A DNA stretch of 64,000 nucleotides from Spizellomyces sp. 'palustris' (Eukaryota; Chytridiomycota; Chytridiomycetes; Spizellomycetales; Spizellomycetaceae), in NCBI GenBank assembly GCA_006535965.1, contig QEAR01000016.1, positions 241,867-305,866 of the forward strand, read 5' to 3'. Position numbers and translations under genes: made by a program. A model generated the notes under the pieces. That model did no database searches and was not told where the DNA came from. It was given only the letters and a program-made list of their open reading frames with translations. Of the stretch, positions 1-11,306 are shown in pieces; the stretch's first letter is position 1; each line of letters begins with the position of its first letter.

Positions 1-1
1 T

Positions 2-1301
<1,300 letters not shown>

Positions 1302-1347
1302 TATTTACAATATCCAGACTTTATGGTCAGGCAATGATATGTGCGTT

Positions 1348-3357
1348 CTATGCTTCCCCAGCCTCAATTTTTGACTGGAGGCTGTCGTGTTTTGTCGTCT
1401 GCTTTTTCCTTAACTTATTCCGAAAAGACCGATTTCTGCTAAACAACGCAGTCAACGGGGTCCGGTCGTTATCATCGTCTCGTAGGTCTTCCGCATCCCC
1501 CAAAAGCGCTGTGCGAAACTGCGCATGCGTTTGCAATTTGGAGTCTGCAACACCCTTCGATGCGCGTTCAACAAAGTCCGACAAACGATAATCGCTGGGA
1601 GACACGAAACTTATAGCTGATGCACCCAAGTCAGCAACATGAGACATGGAAGAACAAGACACTTTCGTGGACTACGGTACCTTCCCCTGCTTTGCCGGCT
1701 CTGGCCGCCCGTCCTATTCTATGCAAGTACGTGGCCGCGTCTCGAGCAAAGTCCAGCTGAACTACTGTGGAAACGTCCACGAAGTCCAGACCTCGTGCCA
1801 CAATGTCGGTGGATATGAGTATCTTGAACACAGGTTGAGCGTTGTGGTTGTTTGTAACGACATGATTGAGCACAGTGGTGCCACGTTCATCTCGATGCAC
1901 GTCCCCGTGAACGAGATCCACCTTGAATGCCATGGAAGGTGCATCTGCATTACATCCACCAAGTCCAGTCTCAGCTATGATAGCCTCTTGAGTAGCACTC
2001 AATGCGGCAAAAACTTGCTCTGCCCGCTTGGTTGAGTTACAGAAAACAAGCCATTTTTCACTCGTAACTGCATTTCCTTTCGCTTTCTTTCTTATCGCAT
2101 CTACAAGAATGGCCATCAGTGCATTGCATTTGGTCTGCGTTTCCTGATCGTCGCTCAACGTTTGGTCATCAGAATCAACCAAACGAATGAACCGTTCCTT
2201 CAGTCCTGCGGGCGGCATATGCAAAGCAGTTGTGCCCACTGTAACCACGTCCTGAAATGTACGTTGAATGAGAGCTCGAGGAGTTTTTGCTTTCGCTGCT
2301 TTGATCGGTGGCAGAGTTGCTGCTGCAAATACGAACTGGAGCTTCCGGATAGGGGTTACGGAAGAGTTCTCAGGCTTTCCCCTTGTCCTGCTAATCGATG
2401 CCATCTGCGCAATAAACTTCCATCCAGTTCGATCGGCCACTGTCCAGTCGGCCTCATCCACCACTATCGCCTCAGTTCTATACAGGAGCTCTTTGACAGA
2501 ACGAGGGCTGGGAAATTGGCCGGCAATTGCTGCTGGTGTGGATACCGCAACATCCGGGTATCTGATATGCGACAGCGGCACCGATGGCGGTGGCGGCAGT
2601 AAGGTCGCTGTCACATTGAGGCCCTTTGCATTGGTTTGCAAGACGCGGAGCATTTGGACGCACAATTCGCGCGTGGGAACTAGAAGCAACAAACGAGGTG
2701 AGAAAGGTGCACAGCCCGATTTTGGACGGGAAGAAGAGAGGTCCGCATGTTGGAGAAGGCGAGTGAGCAGCGGCAGTAAATACGCTAGACAACCGTAAGA
2801 CGGGGTACTCAGAATAAGGCGTGCCCAGTGTTTATCTTTTGCACAAGACTGAAATTACCAAGAGTTTTGCCCGATCCGGTTTCTGCGGTAACAATAACAT
2901 TCTTTTGCTCCAATATTGGACCTATTGCCTAACAGTGACTTTCAGGACTTTGTTCGTTTTGAGAGCGACTGTTGAGACGAACCTTAATTTGGATTTGAGT
3001 AGGATTCGAAATGCCTTCCCGAGCCAGATTAGCAGAGAGCTCACGACTTATACCCAGTCGCTCAAAGGCGCCCAGGGGAACATCTTCCTTTGATGCTTCG
3101 GTTACAGTCGTCGCATTTGTCGCTAACGGTGGCAGACTTTCATTTTCACTCGCTGTTGAGATCGCAGCTATCCGCCGGCTCGGTAGCCGGATGCTGCCAA
3201 CTGTACGGCAATATGCAGCGTTTCCTTTGATTTGCACTGAAAATAGAGGAGAAACATGTATTTCACTTTGTCTCAAAGCTTCTCGTCCAATGCGAGATAG
3301 CATAATGTTGAACAGTTCTGATATCAACAATCGCTGGTGATGTGATGTCTTTGCCAT
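1348..3357 (-). CDS. DEAD-box RNA helicase, probably mitochondrial (MRH4/DDX28-like)
   Basis: ATP-dependent RNA helicase, by similarity a mitochondrial ribosome-assembly helicase. Four exons on the minus strand: 3357-2983, 2928-2859, 2784-1681 and 1616-1348, total 605 residues if the ATG at 3357 is used. An ATG at 3303 opens a better mitochondrial presequence (Arg-rich, no acidic residues for the first part) and is a plausible real start. Motifs in order: Q-motif FERLGIS...NPTQIQ, motif I AETGSGKT, Ia PTREL, motif II VVDEAD followed by Trp, motif III as AAT instead of the usual SAT, motif V STDIVARGLD, motif VI HRIGRAAR. After the core comes a short charged tail. The 73 nt between this start and NFU1 suggests a shared promoter. 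MRH4 versus DDX28 orthology is inferred from the presequence and motif VI, not proven. Confidence 0.88.
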
Positions 3358-3430
3358 GGCAACAAGAATGATATGTCCAAGGCCATCGTTGATGAGGAAT
3401 CAAGGAATTCAGTCAACGATCAGTAAAACG
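3358..3430. promoter_or_regulatory. Bidirectional promoter interval (helicase / NFU1)
   Basis: Only 73 nt separate the divergent ATGs at 3357 (minus) and 3431 (plus); if the helicase starts at 3303 it is 127 nt. Both products look mitochondrial. No TATA box is evident. The assignment rests on gene arrangement alone. Confidence 0.4.
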
Positions 3431-4390
3431 ATGCTGTCTGCGACGCTCTATGCTCGTCTAGGCACTCTTGCCGGCCTCAGGGCTCAAACATGTCTTGTTC
3501 GTATCGCTCAGCGTACTACCCCACGACTCCTCTCTACCAACGCTTTAAGACCGGCCCCAGTTCGCGGCAATGGACTCCCCGTCGCATACCGCAATAAACA
3601 GCAGAGTAAGCATTCTGACCATTCACATGCCCGTTCACAAAGTGGAGCCTCATGAGACAATGCTTTCTCAATCCAGAGAGAAGCATGTTCATACAGACGG
3701 AGTCAACACCAAATGCCGGATCGTTGAAGTTCAAACCCGGCGTCCCAGTTCTCCAAAACGCAACTGCCGAGTTTATCTCAGCCCGTGATTCCTTGGCATC
3801 TCCTCTAGCAGCTGCACTGTTTCGGATAGACGGCGTTCAATCAGTCTTTTTTGGACCGGACTTTATCACAATAACAAAAGACCCAGATGCCAACTGGCAG
3901 CTTATGCGGCCAGAGATTTATGGAAGCATCATGGACTTTTTTGCGTCAGGACAACCAATTATGCGAGAAGACGGCGGAAACGGATTATTGCGAGGAGATA
4001 CGGAAATTCTGCCTGAAGATTCCGAGACCGTTGCGATGATTAAGGAGCTTTTGGACACCAGAATCAGGCCTACAATTCAGGATGATGGTGGAGATATTGA
4101 GTACAAGGGATTTGAAAATGGTATTGTGAAGCTGAAGCTCCAGGGAAGCTGCAGGACTTGTGATTCGTCTGTAGTCACTTTGAAGAACGGAATCGAAAAC
4201 ATGTTGATGGTGAGATCACATCTCTATAATGCAGTCCGTTCATATCAATTTAACGAATCCTCTCGTATAGCATTATATTCCAGAAGTACAGGGTGTTGAA
4301 CAGGTGCTGGACGAGTATGAGGCCGTTGCCCAGGAGGAATTCAAAAAGTTTGAACGATCGCTTGAACAACATCAATTGGGGGGAAGTTGA
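3431..4390 (+). CDS. NFU1: NFU1-type mitochondrial iron-sulfur cluster scaffold
   Basis: Late-acting mitochondrial Fe-S protein that delivers 4Fe-4S clusters to lipoate synthase and respiratory complexes. Three exons: 3431-3605, 3677-4209, 4271-4390, giving 275 residues. The first ~60 residues are Arg/Leu/Thr-rich with few acids, a mitochondrial presequence. Mature protein opens with [12 protein letters not shown] and LKFKPG, the start of the Nfu N-terminal domain (about residues 60-150). The C-terminal NifU domain (about 180-255) has [10 protein letters not shown] and the cluster-binding CRTC pair followed by [14 protein letters not shown]. The last exon restores [12 protein letters not shown] and a Glu-rich tail. 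I chose the ATG at 3431 over an in-frame codon at 3356 because the upstream residues do not look like a presequence and overlap the divergent gene. Length and motif order match the family. Confidence 0.94.
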
Positions 4391-4669
4391 TGGGCTCTAT
4401 GAAACTACACTGTATACAATGTTCTTCTATAACTGCATTTTGACAAGTCGAATCCATTACATTTTACCATCCGTCGTCGTTGCTTTGATATTTTTGGAAC
4501 GTTTTTTTGGAGCAGGTCGAGCATTAAAAAGTGGTCATTGCAGCCTGGCTTAGTCTGCAAAGGGCGATTTGAGCCACGCCCCCGCATCAGCAAAGCCCCG
4601 ACGCCAAGGTTCTGGCAACTTGCGCCTGATCGCATTTTCATGCACGTCTTTTAAAATACATTCTTACAC

Positions 4670-6494
4670 ATGACCGTCGAACCACATACTGTACCTTGTG
4701 AGCCGCCTCTTCCTCCTCTCCCTCGTGACAAAAGAAAGGTTCTCCTGGTCTTCATTCATGGGTTCCTCGGCTCTGAGGAATCATTCTTTGGGTTTCCGGA
4801 ACATCTCGTGGCGGCTCTGGAAAGACGCCACGGTTTGCCCAATGGGAAGATAGAGACTAAAATGTTCCCTCGGTACGATACAAGGGGGCACAATGGGCAA
4901 TCGGTGCGGAAACTCATGAAATGGCTAGAGATTTATGCCACCACCGTCCGGTACGAATGCGTGATTCTCATTGCCCACTCCATGGGTGGCTTGCTGGCTG
5001 CCGATGCTTATCAGTGGATGTATGCACTGCATAAGGAGAAAGTGGAGGAGCGGCTGGAGCGAGCTGATGCGCAAGCCAAGGCGGAGGGTGCTACCACCAC
5101 TGCGGCCGGCACTACTGCTGGGGCCCCGTCGAGTTGGTTCGGAAGGTGGTGTCGGGGTAATAAGAAAGAGGATGTGAAAGTTGTAAACGTCCCACCGACT
5201 ACAGCAGAAGCGGCTACTCCTGTGGCCACTTCACCAGAGTCTTTCGAACAAGATGGCTTCGAAGGAACGGATGAACATTCTCCAGACTCTGGCATACGAT
5301 TTTTGGTCAACATACGTGGAATAATAACATTTGACTCCCCTTTCTATGGACTACACACCAACGTCATAACCCAAGCTGGAACGAACAAGGCCTATGCCAT
5401 CATGACCGAAGGGATTTATAATGCAAAAGCCTATATTCCAGCCGCTATGGAAACCGTTACTGCATACGCACCAAGAACGATTGAGGTGCCTACGGGGTTA
5501 CCCATGGTTCGTAGTCTGCCGGTGCCTACAGCTTGGGTAATCGACGCAGCTAAGAAAGCTGTTGGCCGGTCTGACCCACCGGTGCCACCACCGCCATCAA
5601 CTTTAGAAATTGCGGCTTTGATAGAAATGGCGAACCAGGATGTGGAAGGGGTATCTGAATCTACACCAACTCCAACACAAACACAAACACCGACAGCCAC
5701 AGAATCTGCAGAAGCGAAAGAACCCGCCACGAACATATCGACCCAAGCGGCCCCTACAAAGACAACCTCCAGCATGCCCGGATGGGCTCGCTATGCATTA
5801 GGTGGCGCGGCTGTTGCAGCTGCAGCGTACACCACCGTTAGCGTGGCACCACTGGCAGCAGCTTATATTCCAGCGAGCATGATAGCTACCAGTCTTGCAA
5901 GCTCATTTGTTATATCTGGCGCTGAGCAGATCCGGGACCATTTACATTTCCTATATCCGCTGGTTAATTCCCATGGCGATATGCATCAACGTGTAAAAAT
6001 GATGCAAAGGGAAATGGAGCTTCGGAAGAGGCTGACATTTAAGGGATTCTATATAGAGGTGATTGATCAGACAGCTTGGTAACTTGATGAGTGATATTCT
6101 AAAATGTCTTTCTTTGTAGCTTCCGCCTTTGACAACAGCAGCTGTCCCTGCTTCAGCAACTGGTACCGCACCTACGTCTACACCAACTCCAACTACCACT
6201 GCATCTTCTGCAGGCCCTAATTCTGCATCTAGTGTGCCTACCAGCGCACAGACATCAACCCCGTTTACCTTCCCCAATAACAATCGCCACTTTTGTAACC
6301 TGCCGCCTCCGGAAACTGCGCACCTATTCGAGCCTGTGGGACACCCTTGTCTCAATGAGATTGATGCCCACATGGGTCTGTTTTCATCCGAGTATGAGAC
6401 ATACGCCGCGCTAATAACCAAGGCCGCGGATGCCGTTAAAGCCGTATTAGAAAAGGAAACATGTAGAAGGGGCGATGGGGTACTTGAAAGTTGA
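4670..6494 (+). CDS. Alpha/beta-hydrolase lipase, fungal DUF676-like
   Basis: A predicted serine hydrolase of 587 residues in two exons, 4670-6058 and 6120-6494. The N-terminal part carries the hydrolase signature: FIHGFLGSEESF (oxyanion loop), then the nucleophile elbow AHSMGGLLAAD near residue 105. A second core block is ITFDSPFYGLHTNV near residue 225. Near the C-terminus (second exon) NEIDAHMGLF is a good candidate for the catalytic His region. Between these blocks sit low-complexity linkers rich in Ala, Thr and Pro, and an Ala-rich hydrophobic stretch around residues 370-410 that may touch a membrane. The overall order matches a family of fungal proteins described as lipases or DUF676-like hydrolases. 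The substrate is unknown. Confidence 0.8.
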
Positions 6495-6647
6495 CATTGA
6501 CTTAGGCACGAAGTTTTTAGTATAGTATATGGCCATTATTGTTTTATAGTAGGTTTCATTCATATCTTAATAGCACACACTCCACACCTTCTTGATGTAC
6601 ATTAGCCTTATCCGAATTTTGGAGTTCCGATTCTGCCAACTATCTGA

Positions 6648-7505
6648 CTACCACTCAGCTCTCTGACGGTCCTTGTAAAACCCTCCATTCGGCTCCTTTC
6701 CATGTTGCAAAATATCATCAACATTGGCAAGCGCCAACCAAATCGGTGTCTGGGCACCTTCTTCCGGACTCATTGGGGCATTCGGTCCGGCCATATCGGT
6801 CTTCACCCAGCCTGGACAGCAAGCTGCCACAAAGATATTCCGATCTTTGACATCTGGCAGCCGGGCCAATGCGCGGGTGAAGGCGGTGACGCCCACTTTG
6901 GACACGCCATAAGCTTGCTTTGGCCATCCCTTCTTCGAGTATGTACCATCACTAACATCCTTGATAAATTGTTCCATCAGACCATCCAGATCTTCCAAAC
7001 GTACGTCGTCCCCCGCAAACTTTGCCTGTAAATCTTCCGACAAGATCCTGAGTTTACCAGCCGAGGAGCTCACATTGATAATACGCCCATTTTTCGGTAT
7101 CAAGGGACGAAATGCCAGGGCGACATTCTTTGTCCCTACGTAGTTTGTATCCACCGTCTGTCGAGCCACCTTATCATCAAAGGCATCGCCGCTGAAGGCA
7201 ATGGCGGCATTGTTGATGAGAACATCCACATGACCAGCAGTTTCACGAATGTTTTTAGCGGCAGTGTTGATGCTCTCTGGCGACGATATATCCAACTGCA
7301 AGAACTGAACCTGGATGTTGCTACCGTGCAACCGCGCCTGCGTCTCTGCGACAGCTTGTCGGCCACGGTCATCGGACCTCGCTGTCAGGTAAATAGACAG
7401 AGGGGTATTTCCACGGTACTGCCTAGCTAGTTCAGAAACTATCGCCTTCCCGATACCCTTATTTCCCCCGGTCACGACCGCTACAAACTTTGACGCTGTC
7501 ATCAT
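6648..7505 (-). CDS. Short-chain dehydrogenase/reductase, carbonyl reductase (CBR1)-like
   Basis: NAD(P)H-dependent oxidoreductase with a Rossmann fold, 285 residues from the ATG at 7505 (an in-frame ATG at 7547 would add 14 residues). It is a single exon. Motifs: cofactor-binding TGGNKGIG near residue 10, NNAAI, catalytic Ser in INVSSSAG, and the YGVSK (YxxxK) active site with CCPGWVKTDM after it. The insertion between the Ser strand and the YxxxK helix and the VKTDM segment are characteristic of the CBR1-type SDRs that reduce carbonyl compounds with NADPH. The Arg in LTARSDDRG favours NADP. Substrate cannot be told from sequence. Confidence 0.88.
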   Translation of the reverse strand: MMTASKFVAVVTGGNKGIGKAIVSELARQYRGNTPLSIYLTARSDDRGRQAVAETQARLHGSNIQVQFLQLDISSPESINTAAKNIRETAGHVDVLINNAAIAFSGDAFDDKVARQTVDTNYVGTKNVALAFRPLIPKNGRIINVSSSAGKLRILSEDLQAKFAGDDVRLEDLDGLMEQFIKDVSDGTYSKKGWPKQAYGVSKVGVTAFTRALARLPDVKDRNIFVAACCPGWVKTDMAGPNAPMSPEEGAQTPIWLALANVDDILQHGKEPNGGFYKDRQRAEW

Positions 7506-8053
7506 TGAGGTTGCCAGTTTGTTGTTTCCAACTTTGCAGATATTCAAATGGTGCCGTGAAAAGTCATCACGTCAGGTGCATTGCAGCCATCCATTAACCA
7601 CATTTATTGTGACATGATCATGAAGATAAACAAAAAGACGACATGCAGCCATGACTGATTGTCAATTATTGTCCCTTGCGGCCATCTCTGAGTGGAATAT
7701 TCTTTCCCCCATTTTGTTCTTTATCCTCGACTCTCAGCAAGCATCTGCCCAACTCTCAGCTAGCAATTATGAGAAGGCAGATCTGGTGCCGAGGACCTCG
7801 CCCTCCCGACCATAACAACAATGCACAAGGATCCCCTTGCAAACGCCACTGCTACTATATTGCTGCGATCGCAGATATGTTGTTGTGGTTTTTCCCATAC
7901 CAGTACCCAGTCTAACTCTGATTTTACTAGTATCTGAAAATCATCCGATCACAAAGCTTCGGAACCAGGCCTAGTAGGATTTGTCTCGTGGTGGTGGGCA
8001 CTAGCTACCCGGTTAGCCTAACCGTAAAGTATTGCATGTGTAATTATGCCCAG

Positions 8054-8533
8054 TACCACTCCCTACACAGCTAATCACGGTGATTACACGTGACTTGTTC
8101 TTGAGCGGCAATAGCTGCCCATGATAGTCCAGCCTTATGCAGCGCTACGATCGCTGCTCGTTTGGTTGGTTTAGAGTGCCTTCATGTCATGTCGGCAATC
8201 TTGCAGTCTTGATAGTCTTGTCGACATCATGATGCTCCTGACTTTTGACGGTAGGCCTAGTAGCAGGCCTAGTAGTAGTTAGTGTTATTCGGCATAGTTG
8301 TCGCCAGGTCCAGTGGTTCAATCCATACGGATTGAGTACATGAGAGTCACGTGACGTTCCTAATGGGATCCTGCCCAATATTTCTACTCTTACGGATCTA
8401 ACATCAATGCCCTCATTCAAGAGACATCTCAACATTAAATTATGTTAACCTTTAACAGCCCAGCTGAACGAGACTTTTGCATACGGTTGCGGGAGTTTTC
8501 CATACCACTCCTACCTACACTGGCTAATCACGG
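8054..8533. repeat. Pair of imperfect direct repeats
   Basis: The segment at 8054-8080 (taccactccctacacag then ctaatcacgg) recurs at 8503-8533 (taccactcctacctacac then tggctaatcacgg) in the same orientation, about 450 nt apart. This could be two copies of a dispersed element or the ends of a decayed insertion. No coding capacity is seen between them. Confidence 0.5.
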
Positions 8534-9123
8534 GGCACCCATTTGTTAGAGTTTAATGCACTAATTCAATTAAATGCACTGCCCACATCTTATCAGCATG
8601 ATTGGAATCGCATAAAACCATAAAAAGGTGGCCCCGTGGTAGGAGCGGTAATTGCGACCCCACTAGAAAACGCCAGCACGAGAGGCTGGTAAAGTACTAA
8701 GCGGCTTGGTAAATTACTAATAGGCTCTGGTAAATTACGAATCTCTAGCCAATCAAAAGCAGTCTGGGTCATCCGGCTACGTTGGCCACGAGGTTCAGCC
8801 AATCTCCAGGCGTACCGAACACATTAATATTACCAAATCAAGATTAATTTAAGAGGTAAATCCACGGTATCGCGTAATTTTGGACCAATCAAATTAATCC
8901 TAGCTGCACGAATGTTCAATTATGCCCTCAAATGGAAATAATTAGTTCCCATATTACCAAATACAGACTGTCAGTGGGGCGAATCACGTAATCTGGCCCA
9001 CCAGGAGCGCAGTAATGCTGCGCGTTATTTCGCGACGTTGGGGGGCCTCTGAAAAGTTATAAAAAGGCAGCCTTCTCGCCCTCCCCCCCAGTTCTTTAGT
9101 GAACAATGACGATGACTGCAGTC

Positions 9124-9410
9124 CGCGATGGTTGGGGCGGCTGTTGTACCCCAAGATGCCATCGGGCGGAGGAGCTACACCCAGAGGCCTTCGGGCGGAG
9201 GGAGGACACGTGGTTGGAATGGACTGTTAGTTGCGATGGTTGGAGCAGCTGCTTACCCCAATAGTACCTTCGGGATGAGGTAGGACCATTCTGTGGGTGG
9301 TTGATCTGGACTGTAGTTGCACTGGTTGGAGCAGCTGCTGTACCCCAAGATGCCTCCGGGCGGAGGGCAACACCCAATGATACCTTCGGGTTGAGGGAGG
9401 GCCAGGGACA
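9124..9410. repeat. Degenerate GC-rich tandem repeat array
   Basis: Three diverged units begin with a gatggttgg-type block: gatggttggggcggctg near 9125, gatggttggagcagctg near 9235, and actggttggagcagctg near 9320. Each is followed by a taccccaa block and one or two 'ttcgggcggagg'-like submotifs. The spacing is irregular (about 110 and 86 nt), so units have lost or gained segments. A TATA-like string (ttataaaaagg) lies at 9057-9067, just upstream, and an ATG at 9106 opens a 52-codon frame ending at 9264 that runs through the first two units. Confidence 0.6.
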
Positions 9411-10242
9411 AAGTTACATTAAAGGAAGAAAAGACCAAAAGACTGCATATTGAAGACGGAAAAATAATTCATTTCCAACGTCCTTTACGAGCCATCTTCA
9501 TGCATTCCACATTACAAACTCGCTTCATCTTGAGCGATGTGTCCACTCGCGCGCTTCTCATATTGCTGCTCGGTGGACCATCTGATGCAACTGTGTGATG
9601 GAATTGGATTGCGCCTTCATCTTCAACGCGTTACCACAAGGTGTGGTCAGAGGGAGTGGATTTGGATGTTCGGGTTGACTCCATCATCTTTAATATATGG
9701 AAGATTGACGATGCAAACCCGGAATCAGCACACATCCAGTCACTCATGATCCAGTGACCCAGAATCGACTTGCAGTACATTGCTTCAAAGAGCCATCAGC
9801 AATTCAAAGCACTGGAGGGGTGCCTGCAACGGCAAGAGAAAAACCAAAGGCTACCAGCGTCAGTTGAAAACTAATCACGAGCATACACCTGTAAAGTGCA
9901 TTCTTCATGGGACTGGAGGGCTCCGCAAGCGTTCGTTTAAGTTCTTCAGACTGCCGGACTCCGTGCGTTTGATATATTTAAAACTGAAAGCTCTACAAGT
10001 AGCTTTACCCATTCCCCAAAGCAATCCACCGTTCTCCCAACTCCCTTACGTCCTACCACGTAGATTTACTACCTGGCAGTGGATTTGATGATCATACGTA
10101 AGCGATCTGCTGCGCCGCGCCAATAACATAAGCAAGCGGAGTCGCGTTTACCTTTTCGCTTTTGAGCAAGAAAAAGGTGCCAGCAGCCGTCAAACGTCCA
10201 TCGTGCTCAATATATTTTTACTACCACCAAACGCTCGATACA

Positions 10243-11154
10243 ATGGAAAATACCAATTTGCTGTTATTACGACCGCCGAGTCCAGCGGGCTCCGACACTT
10301 CCGATACTACAATTAGTCTCTCGGACTCTTCTTGGTCTTCTTCAGAGTTCACCCCTCCTACTATCTTGCGACGAACACTAACCGGGATGAGGCCTCTGGT
10401 ATTTGGTGGAGAGATGTCGTTTGAGATGGTTCCCGACCCCGAAGAACGTGACTACAATAGCGACGATGATAAAGGGCCTGTTGTGATCGACAGTTTGGCG
10501 CGCGAAGACATGCTCGAGCAGATTCCCGTTACTGAGGATCAGTGGAATGAGTTCGTCACTGCTACCAATAGGTCTAATTATGGAGAAAACGAAGAGGAAA
10601 TGTATGCCGGATGGGACTTGGAGGATTCACAGTATGACCCCAATGGTTCGGCCGTCCAGTCCATGCTCCGCTATGCACATAGCATGGCCGTCATGTCCAG
10701 CATGTACCAGTTCGATAACGGTAGCCCTGTTCAATCCGGGCACCACACTCGTTTTGGGAACCAAACCAGGCGTAGGCGCAGGCCAGATGTTCGTGTTGTC
10801 ACAACGCATAGCGCTACTAACTGGCCGCAATCCCCGACAATGGCTACCTCGCCGTGTTCGTCTGTTTCCTCAGCAATGACATATTTACCATCGCCCAGCC
10901 CAACCGAGAGTTCTTCGTACACCCCTTGGGTGTCCTCACTTCCCACTCCGCTCGACCGGTTTCTTGGATATATTAATTCGCACGCTCAGGCATCGGCGTT
11001 TGCCACTTGCTTCCAAACCAGATTATCCCACCTACAGGATCGTGCGTTGGACGCCAATGGTACCTTTATTGGCACCGTGGCTATGAAAGAGGACATGGTT
11101 GCATTGGAGGGAGCGATAGATTCGTTGAGAAGGTTGGCTCCTGTGGGCAGATAG
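10243..11154 (+). CDS. Unrecognised acidic, Ser/Thr-rich protein
   Basis: I do not recognise this 303-residue single-exon protein. Start is the ATG at 10243; in-frame codons upstream lack an ATG. The first ~60 residues are Ser/Thr/Pro-rich, a typical disordered region, followed by acidic segments (DPEERDYNSDDDKG, ENEEEMYAGWDLED). A short basic patch RRRRR near residue 175 could be a nuclear-localisation signal. A second Ser/Pro stretch leads to a more ordered C-terminus (about residues 225-303) rich in Ala, Leu and aromatics that ends in a likely amphipathic helix. No membrane segment or known motif is seen. The codon pattern and long open frame support a real gene. Confidence 0.65.
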   Translation: MENTNLLLLRPPSPAGSDTSDTTISLSDSSWSSSEFTPPTILRRTLTGMRPLVFGGEMSFEMVPDPEERDYNSDDDKGPVVIDSLAREDMLEQIPVTEDQWNEFVTATNRSNYGENEEEMYAGWDLEDSQYDPNGSAVQSMLRYAHSMAVMSSMYQFDNGSPVQSGHHTRFGNQTRRRRRPDVRVVTTHSATNWPQSPTMATSPCSSVSSAMTYLPSPSPTESSSYTPWVSSLPTPLDRFLGYINSHAQASAFATCFQTRLSHLQDRALDANGTFIGTVAMKEDMVALEGAIDSLRRLAPVGR

Positions 11155-11306
11155 TATCCCAAGTAGATAGATATTACATAGAGACTACACATAGCAAATG
11201 TACATAATATTGTATTTAATGTAGAAAGAGAGAAGTAGATTTTTTTGAGCAACGACCTCGAGATCAAGAAAGAAAAATGAAAAATAGACCGCCGACAACC
11301 GTAATT

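Larger units (their letters stand above)
7506..10242. other. Gene-poor AT-rich island with repeats
   Basis: About 2.7 kb separates the SDR gene from the next convincing CDS. It is richer in A+T than its neighbours over 7.9-9.0 kb and holds a pair of direct repeats (8054-8080, 8503-8533), scattered CACGTGAC sites (8087-8094, 8347-8354), GGTAAATTAC-type short repeats around 8690-8735, a tandem repeat array (9124-9410) and a coding-like stretch with one in-frame stop (9597-9868). I see no intact transposase, no tRNA and no long ORF with coding character. Confidence 0.55.

Noticed and set aside
2268-2798. Long plus-strand frame opposite the helicase
   Set aside because: It is the antisense of the conserved DEAD-box core, which has clear helicase motifs on the minus strand.
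8315-8324. ggttcaatcc resembling a tRNA/SINE B box
   Set aside because: No matching A box at the right distance and no cloverleaf can be folded around it.
9096-9438. Minus-strand frames in the tandem array
   Set aside because: They mirror the GC-rich repeats (RPEAS and similar units repeat with the DNA) and show no family or start context.
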